In this document: one piece after another, positions 47,414 to 56,408 of the stretch
Layout of the letters: the number at the start of each line of letters is the position of its first letter
How positions within the stretch are numbered: position 1 is the stretch's first letter
From: Phenylobacterium sp.
Lineage (GTDB): Bacteria > Pseudomonadota > Alphaproteobacteria > Caulobacterales > Caulobacteraceae
Direction of reading: 5' to 3'
Assembly: GCF_004799515.1 (NCBI RefSeq)
Contig: NZ_SSMX01000027.1
Coordinates: 1 to 64,000, forward strand
Length of the DNA: 64,000 nucleotides
The notes under the pieces: model-generated
What the model saw: only the letters and a program-made list of their open reading frames with translations
The model's database searches: none
Told to the model about the DNA's origin: nothing
Position numbers and translations under genes: made by a program

Positions 47414-47898
47414 CCACCGTCACCGTCGAGCACACCCCCCACGAACGGCTCGCCGAGCGCGAGAAGGCCGGCCCGCACACCACCAAGGCCGAGCTGAACA
47501 GTCTGAACGGCAAGATCGCCGTCCTGATCACCAATGCTGTTGGCACCATGTGGTGCGCCTACGCCTTCACCCTTCTCGCCCTGATCAGCCTGCCCGAGGC
47601 CATCAAGGCCGGCACCGCGGCCCTGGTCGCCTGGATCGCCCAGACCTTCCTGCAACTGGTCCTGCTGTCTGTGATCATGGTGGGCCAGAAGGTCTCCGCC
47701 GCCGCCTCCGACAAGCAGGCCCTGCAGACCTACAAGGACGCCGAGGCCCTCTTGAAGATCCAGGACGACGTCCACCGCCTGATCAAGCTCAACAACGAAC
47801 TCACCGCCCAGATCCACGCGGCGACGTGCAAGGGCGACCCGGCGCCGGTGGCGGCGGCGAAGGCGTCCGCAAAGCCCCGGACGCCGCGGAAGACTTGA
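47410..47898 (+). CDS. Membrane protein with two transmembrane segments, unknown function
   Basis: A 162-residue protein with TM segments at about 39-60 ([20 protein letters not shown]) and 68-92 ([20 protein letters not shown]), then a long charged helix ([20 protein letters not shown]) and a Lys/Ala/Pro tail. The pattern resembles DUF1003-like and phage/actinobacterial membrane proteins; function unknown. ATGA overlap with the amidohydrolase gene. Confidence 0.75.
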   Translation: MTTVTVEHTPHERLAEREKAGPHTTKAELNSLNGKIAVLITNAVGTMWCAYAFTLLALISLPEAIKAGTAALVAWIAQTFLQLVLLSVIMVGQKVSAAASDKQALQTYKDAEALLKIQDDVHRLIKLNNELTAQIHAATCKGDPAPVAAAKASAKPRTPRKT

Positions 47899-47913
47899 GG
47901 CGCAGCGCAGTTG

Positions 47914-48020
47914 CTCCCCCCGCTGAGGGGAGCTGTCAGCGAAGCTGACTGAGGGGGTCTTCAACCACCGTGGATGACCCCCTCCGGCGCGACGCGCCGC
48001 CTCCCCCGAAAGGGGAGGAC
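47914..48020. repeat. Inverted pair of two-hairpin repeats, related to the DUF559 cassette arms
   Basis: Left arm 47914-47959: CTCCCC...GGGGAG hairpin, then GTCAGC-GAA-GCTGAC hairpin, then GAGGGGGTC. Right arm 47976-48020, inverted: CTCCCC-TTTCG-GGGGAG, GGCGC-GTC-GCGCC, GGAGGGGGTC. Only 16 bases separate them. The order of elements (A hairpin, B hairpin, G-rich inward end with GTC) is the same as in the arms at 20881 and 21324, but no gene is enclosed. Confidence 0.75.
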
Positions 48021-48021
48021 C

Positions 48022-48894
48022 TTAGACCGGCGTGTCGCCCTTCACCGTCGTACGGTGCATCAGGCGCAGGTGGCCGTCGTAGCCGCCCTCGGCGAAGTGC
48101 ATGGTGCAGCGGTTGTCCCACATCAGCAGCGTCTGCTCGCGCCAGCGGTGGCGATAGACGAAGGCCTCCTGCGTCAGGTGGGCGAACAGGAAGCCGAGGA
48201 TCGCCTTGGCCTCGGGCTCGGTCAGGCCCTCGATCCCCACGGTGTAGACCGGCGAGACGAAGAGCGCCTTTCGGCCCGTCACCGGATGGGTGCGCACCAG
48301 GGGATGGCTGAGTGACCCGTCCGCCTCTTCCGAGACCATGATCTGCAAGGTGCGCTTGGCGGTCTCGCGGGCGAAGACGCCGCTGGTCCCGTAAGCCTGT
48401 CGCGCCGAATGGATGGCCCTGAGCGGCGCCAGCATGGCCTGCATCGTGGGCGACAGGGACTCGTAGGCGCGGGTGGCGTCCACGAACAGGGTGTCGCCAC
48501 CCACCGGCGGGACGACCTTGGCATGCAGCAGGGTGGCGGCGGGCGGCTCGGCCTGGAAGCTCCAGTCGGAATGCCAGCCGGCGCCGAAGTTGGTCGCCGT
48601 CTCGTCCGGCTCGCGGCGCAGCTCCAGGACGTTGGGGTGGCCGGGCATCGGCGCGATGTAGGGATCGACGCCGAAGCCGCCCATCGCCTGCGTGAACGCC
48701 TCCTGCGCCTCCAGGCTCAAGGGCTGGTCGGGGAAGGCCACGACCCCGTGCGCGGCCCAGGCGCCCTTCACCTCGGCCAGCGCCTCAGCCGGCAGCGGGC
48801 GCGACAGGTCGAGGCCGCTGATCTCGGCCCCGAAGCCGGAGGCCTGCGGTGTGACCTCGATGCAGCGGTAGGCCGCCTCCTGTTCCTTCAGCAT
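48022..48894 (-). CDS. TauD/TfdA-family Fe(II)/2-oxoglutarate dioxygenase
   Basis: A 290-residue dioxygenase. Iron ligands: GAGWHSDWSF (H and D) and the distal His in GHLRLMHRTTV; the 2-oxoglutarate Arg is the LRLMHR group. Front motif IEVTPQASGFGAEISGLDLS and MWDNRCTMHFA are typical of the family. Possible substrates are taurine, alkyl sulfates or phenoxy acids; no sulfonate transporter is adjacent, so none is favoured. Start ATG at 48894 has GGGAGGTGAGG upstream. Its stop lies one base from the right arm of the repeat pair. Confidence 0.9.
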   Translation of the reverse strand: MLKEQEAAYRCIEVTPQASGFGAEISGLDLSRPLPAEALAEVKGAWAAHGVVAFPDQPLSLEAQEAFTQAMGGFGVDPYIAPMPGHPNVLELRREPDETATNFGAGWHSDWSFQAEPPAATLLHAKVVPPVGGDTLFVDATRAYESLSPTMQAMLAPLRAIHSARQAYGTSGVFARETAKRTLQIMVSEEADGSLSHPLVRTHPVTGRKALFVSPVYTVGIEGLTEPEAKAILGFLFAHLTQEAFVYRHRWREQTLLMWDNRCTMHFAEGGYDGHLRLMHRTTVKGDTPV

Positions 48895-48986
48895 CGCCTC
48901 ACCTCCCGGCGCCTCTGGCGGACGCACTCTTCCTTATGAAACACCCGTTTGCTTCCGTCCCGGCAAGCCTGTAATCGACGCCCGTC

Positions 48987-49988
48987 ATGACCGCCTTCGA
49001 CACCCAAGACGACAAGCTGCTGACCCTGGTCCCGGATCACGAGGTCAACGCCCGCGAGACCTTTGGCGTGGACTTCGACATGAAGGCGCCGGCCTTCAAG
49101 GAGCGCGACAGCCACGTCCCCGACCTCGACGAGAACTACAAGTTCGACCCCGAGACCACGCGCGCCCTGATCGCCGGCTTCGCCCACGACCGCCGCGTGA
49201 TGGTCCAGGGCTATCACGGCACCGGCAAGTCGACGCACATCGAGCAGGTGGCCGCGCGGCTGAACTGGCCGCTGGTCCGGGTGAACCTCGACAGCCACGT
49301 CAGCCGCATCGACCTGGTTGGCAAGGACGCCATCGTCCTGAAGGACGGCAAGCAGGTCACCGAATTCCGCGAGGGCATGCTGCCCTGGGCGATCCAGCGG
49401 CCCATCGCGCTCGTCTTCGACGAATACGACGCCGGCCGCCCGGACGTGATGTTCGTGATCCAGCGGGTTCTGGAGGCGCAGGGCAAGCTGACCCTGCTGG
49501 ACCAGAACCGGGTGATCCGCCCGAACCCCTGGTTCCGGCTGTTCTCGACCACCAACACCATCGGCCTGGGCGACACGACCGGGCTCTATCACGGCACCCA
49601 GCAGATCAACCAAGGCCAGATGGACCGCTGGTCGATCGTCACCACGCTGAACTACCTGGCCCACGACGTGGAGGCCGAGATCGTGCTGGCCAAGGCGCCG
49701 ACCTACAACACCGCCGACGGCCGCCGCACGATCAACGCCATGGTCCGCGTCGCCGACATGACCCGCAACGCCTTCATGAACGGCGACATCTCCACGGTCA
49801 TGAGCCCGCGGACGGTGATCACCTGGGCCCAGAACGCCGAGATCTTCGGCGGCGACATCGCGCTCGGCTTCCGGATGACCTTCCTGAACAAGTGCGACGA
49901 GCTGGAACGCGGCACCGTCGCCGAGTTCTTCCAGCGTGCGTTTGGCCAGGACCTGCCGGAGAGCACGGCGCGGGTGCGGGTGGCCTAG
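48987..49988 (+). CDS. cobS: Cobaltochelatase subunit CobS
   Basis: A 333-residue AAA+ ATPase that, with CobN and CobT, inserts cobalt in aerobic cobalamin synthesis. Walker A is [17 protein letters not shown], Walker [18 protein letters not shown], and sensor region [17 protein letters not shown]. The front with [18 protein letters not shown] is the CobS N-terminus. Length is normal. The cobT partner begins 2 kb downstream with three unrelated genes in between. Confidence 0.96.
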   Translation: MTAFDTQDDKLLTLVPDHEVNARETFGVDFDMKAPAFKERDSHVPDLDENYKFDPETTRALIAGFAHDRRVMVQGYHGTGKSTHIEQVAARLNWPLVRVNLDSHVSRIDLVGKDAIVLKDGKQVTEFREGMLPWAIQRPIALVFDEYDAGRPDVMFVIQRVLEAQGKLTLLDQNRVIRPNPWFRLFSTTNTIGLGDTTGLYHGTQQINQGQMDRWSIVTTLNYLAHDVEAEIVLAKAPTYNTADGRRTINAMVRVADMTRNAFMNGDISTVMSPRTVITWAQNAEIFGGDIALGFRMTFLNKCDELERGTVAEFFQRAFGQDLPESTARVRVA

Positions 49989-49995
49989 GGGTCGG

Positions 49996-50310
49996 GTGAA
50001 AGCGGCCGTCGCCAGTCTGACGCTCGACGGGATATCCTCAGGCGGGGATCGCTTTCCCGTGACCCTGCAAATAGGCGCGCCTTACCACTGCAACACCGGC
50101 GAATGGGCGTGTCCGGTCGATCTTTCGCTTTACGAAGGCCTGTCGGATATCCGGGGCGAGGATTCATACCAGGCGCTCTGCCTGGCGATCCGCTTCGCTC
50201 AAAATCTTCTTCAGGGCTTCGTCGACGACGGAGGGAAACTACTCGTGGGCGGGGAGCCATTTCCCATCGAAGCCTATGGCTTCAAGTCGCCCCCGATTTC
50301 GCCGCGATAG
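49996..50310 (+). CDS. DUF6968-like small protein
   Basis: A 104-residue cytosolic protein: ASLTLDGISSGGDRFPVTLQ, IGAPYHCNTGEWACPVDLSL, YEGLSDIRGEDSYQALCLAI and RFAQNLLQGFVDDGGKLLVG. The order (strand, IGAP, WxCP, GxDsxQAL helix) fits the DUF6968 family as I recall it. Function unknown; such proteins often occur as solitary accessory genes and may be immunity-like. Start GTG at 49996, seven bases after the cobS stop, with only a weak ribosome site, so it may depend on cobS translation. Confidence 0.7.
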   Translation: MKAAVASLTLDGISSGGDRFPVTLQIGAPYHCNTGEWACPVDLSLYEGLSDIRGEDSYQALCLAIRFAQNLLQGFVDDGGKLLVGGEPFPIEAYGFKSPPISPR

Positions 50311-50357
50311 CGCCGCCTGAAATGGCTGGACGACGCAGCCTTAGGCGAGCCAATCTC

Positions 50358-50373
50358 TAGACAAATCTGTCTA
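50358..50373. promoter_or_regulatory. Operator-like inverted repeat upstream of the DUF3089 hydrolase
   Basis: TAGACA-AATC-TGTCTA, a 6-4-6 inverted repeat ending 15 bases before the ATG, in a short AT-rich stretch. Typical shape for a TetR- or MarR-type repressor site. Confidence 0.5.
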
Positions 50374-50388
50374 ATAAATTCGAGGGGG

Positions 50389-51585
50389 ATGACGACCATG
50401 ACTAGGATCATGCTGGCCGCGACGGCTGTGGGCGCGACGCTGATGCTGAGCGCGGGGGCGGCGGCCGCCCAAACCGCTGAGGGGAACGCGCCGGCGCCGA
50501 AGAACGACTACGCCAAGCCCGAGACCTGGCTCTGCCGGCCGGACAAGGCGGCGAACAATTACTGCAACGTCGACCTCTCCACGACCATCGTGAAGGCCGA
50601 CGGCGGCGAGACGACCGAGGCCTACAAGGCCGATCCGAAGGCTGGAATCGACTGCTTCTACGTCTACCCGACGGTCTCCAACGACCCCGGCGTCATCAGC
50701 GGCATGACGCCGACCGCCGCCGAGATCAACGTGGTCAAGGCGCAGTTCGCGCGGCTGGGCGCCAAGTGCCGGCTGTATGCGCCGATGTACCGCCAGTTCA
50801 CGCTGACCGCCCTGCGCGCCGCGCAGTCCGGCCATCCGATGCCGGGCGGGCGGCCGACCACCGGCTATGACGACGTGGTCGACGCCTGGAACTACTACCT
50901 GGCGCACGACAACCATGGCCGCGGCGTGGTCCTGGTGGGCCACAGCCAGGGCTCGGGCGTGCTGACCCAGCTGATCAGCAAGGAGATCGACGGCAAGCCG
51001 GTGGAGAAGAAGGTGGTCTCCGCCATCCTGATGGGCACCCGCCTGCCGGTCGACAACGGCAAGGACACCGGGCTCTTCAAGGACTTCCCGCTCTGCAAGT
51101 CGCCCGGCCAGACCCAATGCGCCGTCGCCTATTCCAGCTTCCGCGACACCATCCCGCCGCCGGCCAACAGCCTGTTCGGCAAGGCGCCCTCCGACAGCCA
51201 GTTCGCGGCCTGCGTGAACCCTGCGGCGGTGGGCGGCGGCAAGGCCGAGCTGCACGCCTACCTCTCGAACGGCGCGCAGATCGTCAATTCGGGCGCCCAG
51301 TCCACCTGGGTGAAGGGCAAGCCGAACCCCTCGACGCCCTTCGTCTCCGTCCCCGGCCTGCTCACCGGCGAATGTGTCAAGAAGAACGGCTTCTCCTACC
51401 TGGAAGTCCACGTGAACGCCGTGCCCGGCGGCCCGCGCACCGAGACCATCGCCGGCGACGTGATCCAGAACGGCCAGGTCAACGCCGCCTGGGGCCTGCA
51501 CCTGATCGACGCCAACCTGGAGATGGGGAACATCGTCGACCTGGTGGGCGCGGAAGCGAAGGCCTATCTGGCGAAGACGAAGTAG
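50389..51585 (+). CDS. DUF3089 family exported alpha/beta-hydrolase
   Basis: A 398-residue exported hydrolase: signal RIMLAATAVGATLMLSAGAA cut near AAA-QT. Core motifs are CFYVYPTVSNDPG, CRLYAPMYRQFTLTALR, the nucleophile elbow VLVGHSQGSGVL (Ser about residue 187) and a C-terminal LHLIDANLEMGN. Matches DUF3089, a lipase/esterase-like family. Cysteine pairs (WLCRP, YCNVD, FPLCKS, QCAVA) could form disulfides in the periplasm. Start ATG 50389 has GAGGGGG; ATG 50398 also possible. Confidence 0.85.
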   Translation: MTTMTRIMLAATAVGATLMLSAGAAAAQTAEGNAPAPKNDYAKPETWLCRPDKAANNYCNVDLSTTIVKADGGETTEAYKADPKAGIDCFYVYPTVSNDPGVISGMTPTAAEINVVKAQFARLGAKCRLYAPMYRQFTLTALRAAQSGHPMPGGRPTTGYDDVVDAWNYYLAHDNHGRGVVLVGHSQGSGVLTQLISKEIDGKPVEKKVVSAILMGTRLPVDNGKDTGLFKDFPLCKSPGQTQCAVAYSSFRDTIPPPANSLFGKAPSDSQFAACVNPAAVGGGKAELHAYLSNGAQIVNSGAQSTWVKGKPNPSTPFVSVPGLLTGECVKKNGFSYLEVHVNAVPGGPRTETIAGDVIQNGQVNAAWGLHLIDANLEMGNIVDLVGAEAKAYLAKTK

Positions 51586-51594
51586 CCGCTCAAG

Positions 51595-51627
51595 AAAAAG
51601 CGCCCGCTCCGGATCCGGGGCGGGCGC
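51595..51627 (-). terminator. Intrinsic terminator of the DUF1328 gene
   Basis: Hairpin 51600-51627 (GCGCCCG-CTCC ... GGGG-CGGGCGC) followed, on the minus strand, by TTTTT at 51599-51595. It lies 28 bases after the stop of the DUF1328 gene and 10 bases after the convergent hydrolase gene, serving mainly the former. Confidence 0.75.
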
Positions 51628-51654
51628 TCTCCAACGCAGTCCTGAGACGGCCGG

Positions 51655-51834
51655 CTAGCCGCCGGTGATCTTCTTGCCGGCCATGAAGCCCAGCACCAGG
51701 AACACCAGGAAGCCGACCAGGAACAGGAAGAACAGGATTTTGGCGACGTCGGCCGCCGCGCCCGCGACCCCGCCGAAGCCCAGGCCGCCGGCGATCAGGG
51801 CGACGACGGCGAAGATCAAAGCCCACCGAAGCAT
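51655..51834 (-). CDS. DUF1328 small membrane protein
   Basis: A 59-residue protein with two transmembrane helices: [20 protein letters not shown] and [20 protein letters not shown], joined by the Gly/Ala loop [11 protein letters not shown]. This is the DUF1328/YtjA family. Members in alphaproteobacteria often belong to the general stress regulon, and an EcfG-type promoter lies upstream here. Exact role unknown, perhaps membrane integrity under stress. Confidence 0.88.
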   Translation of the reverse strand: MLRWALIFAVVALIAGGLGFGGVAGAAADVAKILFFLFLVGFLVFLVLGFMAGKKITGG

Positions 51835-51881
51835 CGTTCTCTCTCCAAAGGGAACCCGCCTTGCGCGGGCCATAATTCCCC

Positions 51882-51906
51882 AACGCAGGCTTGGCCGTGG
51901 CGTTCC
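51882..51906 (-). promoter_or_regulatory. EcfG/SigT-type general stress promoter of the DUF1328 gene
   Basis: On the minus strand GGAAC (51906-51902), 16-base spacer, CGTT (51885-51882), about 48 bases upstream of the DUF1328 ATG at 51834. Exact consensus. Confidence 0.75.
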
Positions 51907-51936
51907 GATGGGAGGACCGTCATCACAACATCTCTC

Positions 51937-51966
51937 CGTCATCCTCCGGCTGGCCGAAGGATGACG
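51937..51966. repeat. Intergenic palindrome CGTCATCCT...AGGATGACG
   Basis: A perfect 9-bp stem (51937-51945 with 51958-51966) around a 12-base, GC-rich, partly self-complementary loop, between the stress promoter of DUF1328 and cobT. Form resembles REP-type dispersed palindromes. Confidence 0.55.
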
Positions 51967-52027
51967 CCGTGGTGAAGGCCGGATTCCTGTTTCGCGCGCC
52001 CGCCCGCGTGATCTAAGACACCCCCCG

Positions 52028-53977
52028 ATGGCCAAGAACCCGGAAAGTCCGCTGGAGCCCTTCAAGCGCGCGCTGGTCAACGCCACGCGCTCGCTGGCGG
52101 AATCCCCGGACCTGGAGATCGTCTATTCCGGCGAGGGCCCGCTGCTCAGCGGCAACCGCGCGGTGCTGCCGCATCCGCCGCGCGACCTCACCGAGACCGA
52201 CGCGGCGCGCATCCGCGGCATGGCCGACCAGATGGCCCTGCGCATCGCCCACCATGACCCCGCCGCTCACGCCAAGACCCGGCCCGCCTCGGCGCTCGGC
52301 CAGCCGATCTATGATGGCGTCGAGCAGGCAAGGCTCGAGGCCATCGGCGCGAATGCGCTGGGCGGGGTGCGCGAGAACCTGAAGGCCGTCCACGAGCAGG
52401 CCTGGGCCAAGCGCGGCTTCAACCAGATCGAGGCCCTGGCCAATCCGCCCTATGGCGAGATCGTCAGCCTGATGGTCCGCGAGCGGCTGACCGGGGAGAA
52501 GCCGCCGGCCATGGCCCGGCCCCTGGTCGACCTGTTCCGGGACGAGATCGAGGCCAAGGCGGGCCCCGACCTCGACCGGCTGTCCGAGGCCGTGGAGGAC
52601 CAGAAGGCCTACGCCCGCATCGCGCGCGCCATCATCCGCGACCTGAAGATGGGCGACGACCTCTCCGACGCCCCAGACCAGCCCGACGACGAGGACGGCA
52701 AGAGCGAAGAGGGCGAGCCCGACGCCAGCGACGAGAACGACGAGGGCGACGGCGAGGGCCAGTCCCCGCAGCAGGCCTCCATGGACGACAGCGAGGCGAG
52801 CCACCGCGAAAGCGAGGACGCCGACAGCCAGATGATGCAGGCGGAGGACGATCCCAACGCCGAGGATTCCGACGAGCCGCCGGAGATGGGCGAAGGCGAC
52901 CAGCCCGCGCGCCCCGACCTGAAGGGCGAGGGCAAGGCCGTCACCTACAAGGTCTTCACCACCGCCCACGACGAGATCGTCGCCGCCGAGGAGCTGTGCG
53001 ACGCCGAGGAGCTGACGCGCCTGCGCGCCTACCTCGACCAGCAGCTCGCCAGCCTGTCCAACGTCGTCAGCCGCCTGGCCAACCGCCTGCAGAGGAAGCT
53101 GCTGGCCCAGCAGAACCGCTCCTGGTCGTTCGACCTGGAGGAAGGCATCCTGGACGTCGCGCGCCTGACCCGGGTGATCGTCGACCCGACCGCGCCGCTC
53201 AGCTTCAAGGAAGAGCAGGACACCGAGTTCCGCGACACCGTGGTCTCGATCCTGATCGACAACTCCGGGTCGATGCGCGGGCGCCCTATCATGGTGGCGG
53301 CCGTCTGCGCCGATATCCTGGCGCGCACGCTGGAGCGCTGCGGCGTCAAGACCGAGATCCTGGGCTTCACGACCCGGGCCTGGAAGGGCGGCTCCTCGCG
53401 CGAGGACTGGCTGAAGGCCGGCAAGCCGCCGCAGCCCGGCCGCCTGAACGACCTGCGCCACATCATCTACAAGGCCGCCGACGCGCCCTGGCGGCGCGCC
53501 CGGCGCAACCTCGGCCTGATGATGCGCGAGGGCCTCCTGAAGGAGAACATCGACGGCGAGGCCTTGATGTGGGCGCACCAGCGGCTGATCGGCCGCCCGG
53601 AAGCCCGGCGCATCCTGATGGTCATCTCCGACGGCGCGCCGGTGGACGACTCCACCCTGTCGGTGAACTCCGGCCACTACCTGGAGCGCCACCTGCGCGA
53701 GGTGATCGCCGAGATCGAGGGCAAGAGCCCGGTGCAGCTGATCGCCATCGGCATCGGCCACGATGTCACCCGCTACTACCGCCGCGCCGTCACCATCGTC
53801 GACGTGGAGCAGCTGGCCGGGGCGATCACCGACCAGCTGGCCGAGCTCTTCGAGGAAGAGCCGCGCAAGCTCACCCGCCGCAACGCGGGCCTGCTCGAGC
53901 CGCCGCCCAACACCCAGGGGCCCTCAGGCCCCGCCCGCCGCTCCACCTTCAAGGAGGTGCGTCGAGCGGTGGCGTGA
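52028..53977 (+). CDS. cobT: Cobaltochelatase subunit CobT
   Basis: A 649-residue partner of CobS. N-terminal helical domain ([20 protein letters not shown]), a highly acidic linker at about residues 215-300 ([20 protein letters not shown] and more), and a C-terminal von Willebrand A domain with the metal site [15 protein letters not shown] (DxSxS) and [11 protein letters not shown]. Activates cobalt insertion into hydrogenobyrinate diamide. Starts at ATG 52028, the first Met before the conserved region. Confidence 0.95.
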   Translation: MAKNPESPLEPFKRALVNATRSLAESPDLEIVYSGEGPLLSGNRAVLPHPPRDLTETDAARIRGMADQMALRIAHHDPAAHAKTRPASALGQPIYDGVEQARLEAIGANALGGVRENLKAVHEQAWAKRGFNQIEALANPPYGEIVSLMVRERLTGEKPPAMARPLVDLFRDEIEAKAGPDLDRLSEAVEDQKAYARIARAIIRDLKMGDDLSDAPDQPDDEDGKSEEGEPDASDENDEGDGEGQSPQQASMDDSEASHRESEDADSQMMQAEDDPNAEDSDEPPEMGEGDQPARPDLKGEGKAVTYKVFTTAHDEIVAAEELCDAEELTRLRAYLDQQLASLSNVVSRLANRLQRKLLAQQNRSWSFDLEEGILDVARLTRVIVDPTAPLSFKEEQDTEFRDTVVSILIDNSGSMRGRPIMVAAVCADILARTLERCGVKTEILGFTTRAWKGGSSREDWLKAGKPPQPGRLNDLRHIIYKAADAPWRRARRNLGLMMREGLLKENIDGEALMWAHQRLIGRPEARRILMVISDGAPVDDSTLSVNSGHYLERHLREVIAEIEGKSPVQLIAIGIGHDVTRYYRRAVTIVDVEQLAGAITDQLAELFEEEPRKLTRRNAGLLEPPPNTQGPSGPARRSTFKEVRRAVA

Positions 53978-54034
53978 GGCGCGGCCCCCGGGTCGCGCGG
54001 CTGAAGACCAAGATCCGATACCGGGAGAGACCGC

Positions 54035-54781
54035 ATGAAGACCGACGTCGCCATCCCCACGCCCGAAGGCGAAGCCCGCGCCTTCGTCTTCACGCCCAAC
54101 GCCGGCGAAGGCCCTTGGCCGGCGGTGATCCTCTATATGGACGCCCCCGCGATCCGGCCTGCGATGTTCGAGATGGGCGAGCGGCTGGCCGAGGCGGGCT
54201 ACTATGTCCTGCTGCCCGACGTCTTCTGGCGCGCCGCGCCCTATCCGCCGCTCGACATCCGCAAGGCCTTCGGCGGCGACCCGGAGATGGCCGCGCTGTT
54301 CGCCAGGCTCCGGGCCTCCACCGACGCCGAAAAGCAGATGGCCGACACCAAGGCCTATCTCGACTGGCTGACCCATCAGCCGCAGGCGATCGCCGACCGC
54401 GTGGGCGTCACCGGCTACTGCATGGGCGGCGGCATCGCCCTGCGCGCCGCGGGGACCTTCCCCGACCGCATCGCGGCCGCGGCCTCCTTCCACGGCGGCA
54501 ACCTGGCCACCGACGAGGACAACAGCCCGCATAAGCTCGCGCCGCGGATGAAGGCCACGATCCTGGTGGCCGGCGCCGACGAGGACCGCCACTTCGACGA
54601 GGCCCAGTGCGAGCGCCTCGACGCCGCCTTGGAAGACGCCGGCCTCGACGCCGAGGTCTCGATCTGGAAGGGCCTGAAGCACGGCTGGGTGCCCACCGAC
54701 ATGCCGGTGCACGACGCCGCCGGCGCCGAGCGGCACTGGCAGGCGCTGGTCGCGCTGTTCGACCGGACGTTGAAGGCCTAG
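54035..54781 (+). CDS. Dienelactone hydrolase family protein
   Basis: A 248-residue cytosolic alpha/beta hydrolase. Nucleophile Cys in VTGYCMGGGIAL (about residue 128), Asp in VAGADEDRHFDE and His in LKHGWVPTD complete the triad. Dienelactone hydrolases open lactone rings in aromatic degradation, and relatives have broad esterase activity. No aromatic pathway genes are adjacent. ATG at 54035, GGGAGAG ribosome site, 57 bases after cobT. Confidence 0.9.
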   Translation: MKTDVAIPTPEGEARAFVFTPNAGEGPWPAVILYMDAPAIRPAMFEMGERLAEAGYYVLLPDVFWRAAPYPPLDIRKAFGGDPEMAALFARLRASTDAEKQMADTKAYLDWLTHQPQAIADRVGVTGYCMGGGIALRAAGTFPDRIAAAASFHGGNLATDEDNSPHKLAPRMKATILVAGADEDRHFDEAQCERLDAALEDAGLDAEVSIWKGLKHGWVPTDMPVHDAAGAERHWQALVALFDRTLKA

Positions 54782-54884
54782 CCGCCGCTTCCCCTCACAG
54801 GGGTATAGTTAAAAAACCGTCATAAGCCCCGCCTAGCCTCGCTCGATTTCCGTTGGGTTATCGTCATCTAGGGGCTTGAGACAC

Positions 54885-56330
54885 ATGAAGCGTATCACGT
54901 CGGTATTGTTGCTATTGGCTGGAACGGCGCTGGCCGGAGCGGCCCAGGCCCAGGTTTTCGTTCCTGGGAACCTGGTGGTGAGCGTGGAAGGTAACGGCGT
55001 CGAGGGCGCCACGAGCGGCCCCTACACCGACAACCAGGCCGCCCCGCTCACGCTCTTCCAGTTCAGCCACAACGGCACCGCGAGCGCGACCTACCAAAGC
55101 GCCCTGGTGCTGCCGCAGACCGCCTCCGGCGCGAACCACGCCATCTCCGGCGAGTATGGCTCGTCCTCCGAGGGCGGCCTGCAGCTCACCGGAAACGGCC
55201 GGGACCTGGTGATCGCCGGCTATGGCGTCAACGCGGCCACCTTCAACGCGGATCCGGGCAGCTTCGGCGGCGTGGCCGGCAACAAGGCGCTGGCGCAGTC
55301 CGCCGCCGCCGACGTGCCGCGGGTCATCGCCGTGATCGGCGCCAACGGCAGCGTCAACATGACCACGGCCCTGACCAACGTCTTCGACCAGAACAACCCG
55401 CGCAGCGTGGCGTCGTACGACGGGACGTCGTTCTACATCTCCGGCCAGGGCACGGGCACCGACCAGACGGGCGGGGTGTTCTTCGCCACCCTGGGCGCCA
55501 ACTCGGCCACGCCGATCACCGGCGACGACACCATGGCCAAGAGCAGCTCGAAGACCGACGACGCCACCCAGGACACCCGCGCGGTGCGGATCGTCGACGG
55601 CCAGCTGGTCGTCGCCACCGACAGCAAGGGCGGCAAGAACAACGCCCGCTCCTATGTCGGCACGGTCGGGACCGGTCTGCCCACCACCGACCTCAACGCC
55701 GGCCCCACCATGCTGCCGGGCTTCGGCAACACCGGCGGGACGGGCAAGGAGACCATCAGCTTCGCCACCGGCAACGGGGTCAACGTGCCGACCGCGAGCT
55801 CGGCCAACGTCACGGTCAACCTGAGCCCGAACGACTTCTTCTACGCCGACGCCAACACCCTCTACGTGACCGACAGCGGCAATCCGAAGAACGACTCCAC
55901 CGTCAGCAGCGGCACATCGATCGGCGACGGCGGCCTGCAGAAGTGGGTGCGCAATCCGACGACCGGGGTCTGGTCGCTCGAGTACACCCTGGCGGCGGGC
56001 CTGGACCTGGTGCCGAACACGGACACCTCCGGCACCACGGGCCTGCTCAGCCTGACGGGCGAAGTGTACAACGGCCAGGTCGAACTGTTCGCCACCAGCT
56101 ACACCATCGGCGACACCGACCCGTCCTTCCTCTTCGGGATCACCGACAGCCTGTCCGCCACGAGCGGCGCGGGCGAGAAGTTCACCGAACTCGCCGAGGC
56201 CCCGGCCGACTCGACCTTCAAGGGCGTGGCCTTCGCCCCGATCCCGGAGCCCGCGACCTGGGCGCTGATGCTGGCGGGCTTTGGCCTGGCCGGCGCGACG
56301 CTGCGCCGTCGCCGCTCCGCCCTGGCCTAG
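54885..56330 (+). CDS. PEP-CTERM sorting-signal exported protein
   Basis: A 481-residue exported protein: signal KRITSVLLLLAGTALAGAAQ cut after AQA. The mature part is rich in Gly, Asn, Thr, Ser and Ala, with repeated beta-like stretches (for example ISGEYGSSSEGGLQLTGNGR) and may be a propeller or solenoid. The C-terminus is IPEPATWALMLAGFGLAGAT followed by LRRRRS: the PEPxxWA signal, hydrophobic helix and Arg cluster of PEP-CTERM proteins, which exosortase cleaves for surface or matrix delivery. No exosortase gene in this window. ATG 54885. Confidence 0.92.
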   Translation: MKRITSVLLLLAGTALAGAAQAQVFVPGNLVVSVEGNGVEGATSGPYTDNQAAPLTLFQFSHNGTASATYQSALVLPQTASGANHAISGEYGSSSEGGLQLTGNGRDLVIAGYGVNAATFNADPGSFGGVAGNKALAQSAAADVPRVIAVIGANGSVNMTTALTNVFDQNNPRSVASYDGTSFYISGQGTGTDQTGGVFFATLGANSATPITGDDTMAKSSSKTDDATQDTRAVRIVDGQLVVATDSKGGKNNARSYVGTVGTGLPTTDLNAGPTMLPGFGNTGGTGKETISFATGNGVNVPTASSANVTVNLSPNDFFYADANTLYVTDSGNPKNDSTVSSGTSIGDGGLQKWVRNPTTGVWSLEYTLAAGLDLVPNTDTSGTTGLLSLTGEVYNGQVELFATSYTIGDTDPSFLFGITDSLSATSGAGEKFTELAEAPADSTFKGVAFAPIPEPATWALMLAGFGLAGATLRRRRSALA

Positions 56331-56351
56331 ACGCGCCGAGGCGACAAAGAG

Positions 56352-56381
56352 AAAGGGCCGCTGTCACCAGCGGCCCTTTTT
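56352..56381. terminator. Bidirectional intrinsic terminator
   Basis: AAAGGGCCGCT and AGCGGCCCTTT form an 11-bp perfect stem with loop GTCACC or similar, flanked by TTTTT on the plus strand and AAA-rich sequence on the minus. It sits between the convergent PEP-CTERM and rpmB genes and can serve both. Confidence 0.9.
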
Positions 56382-56408
56382 CATGTCTTGCGATCCGCTC
56401 GGAAGCGA

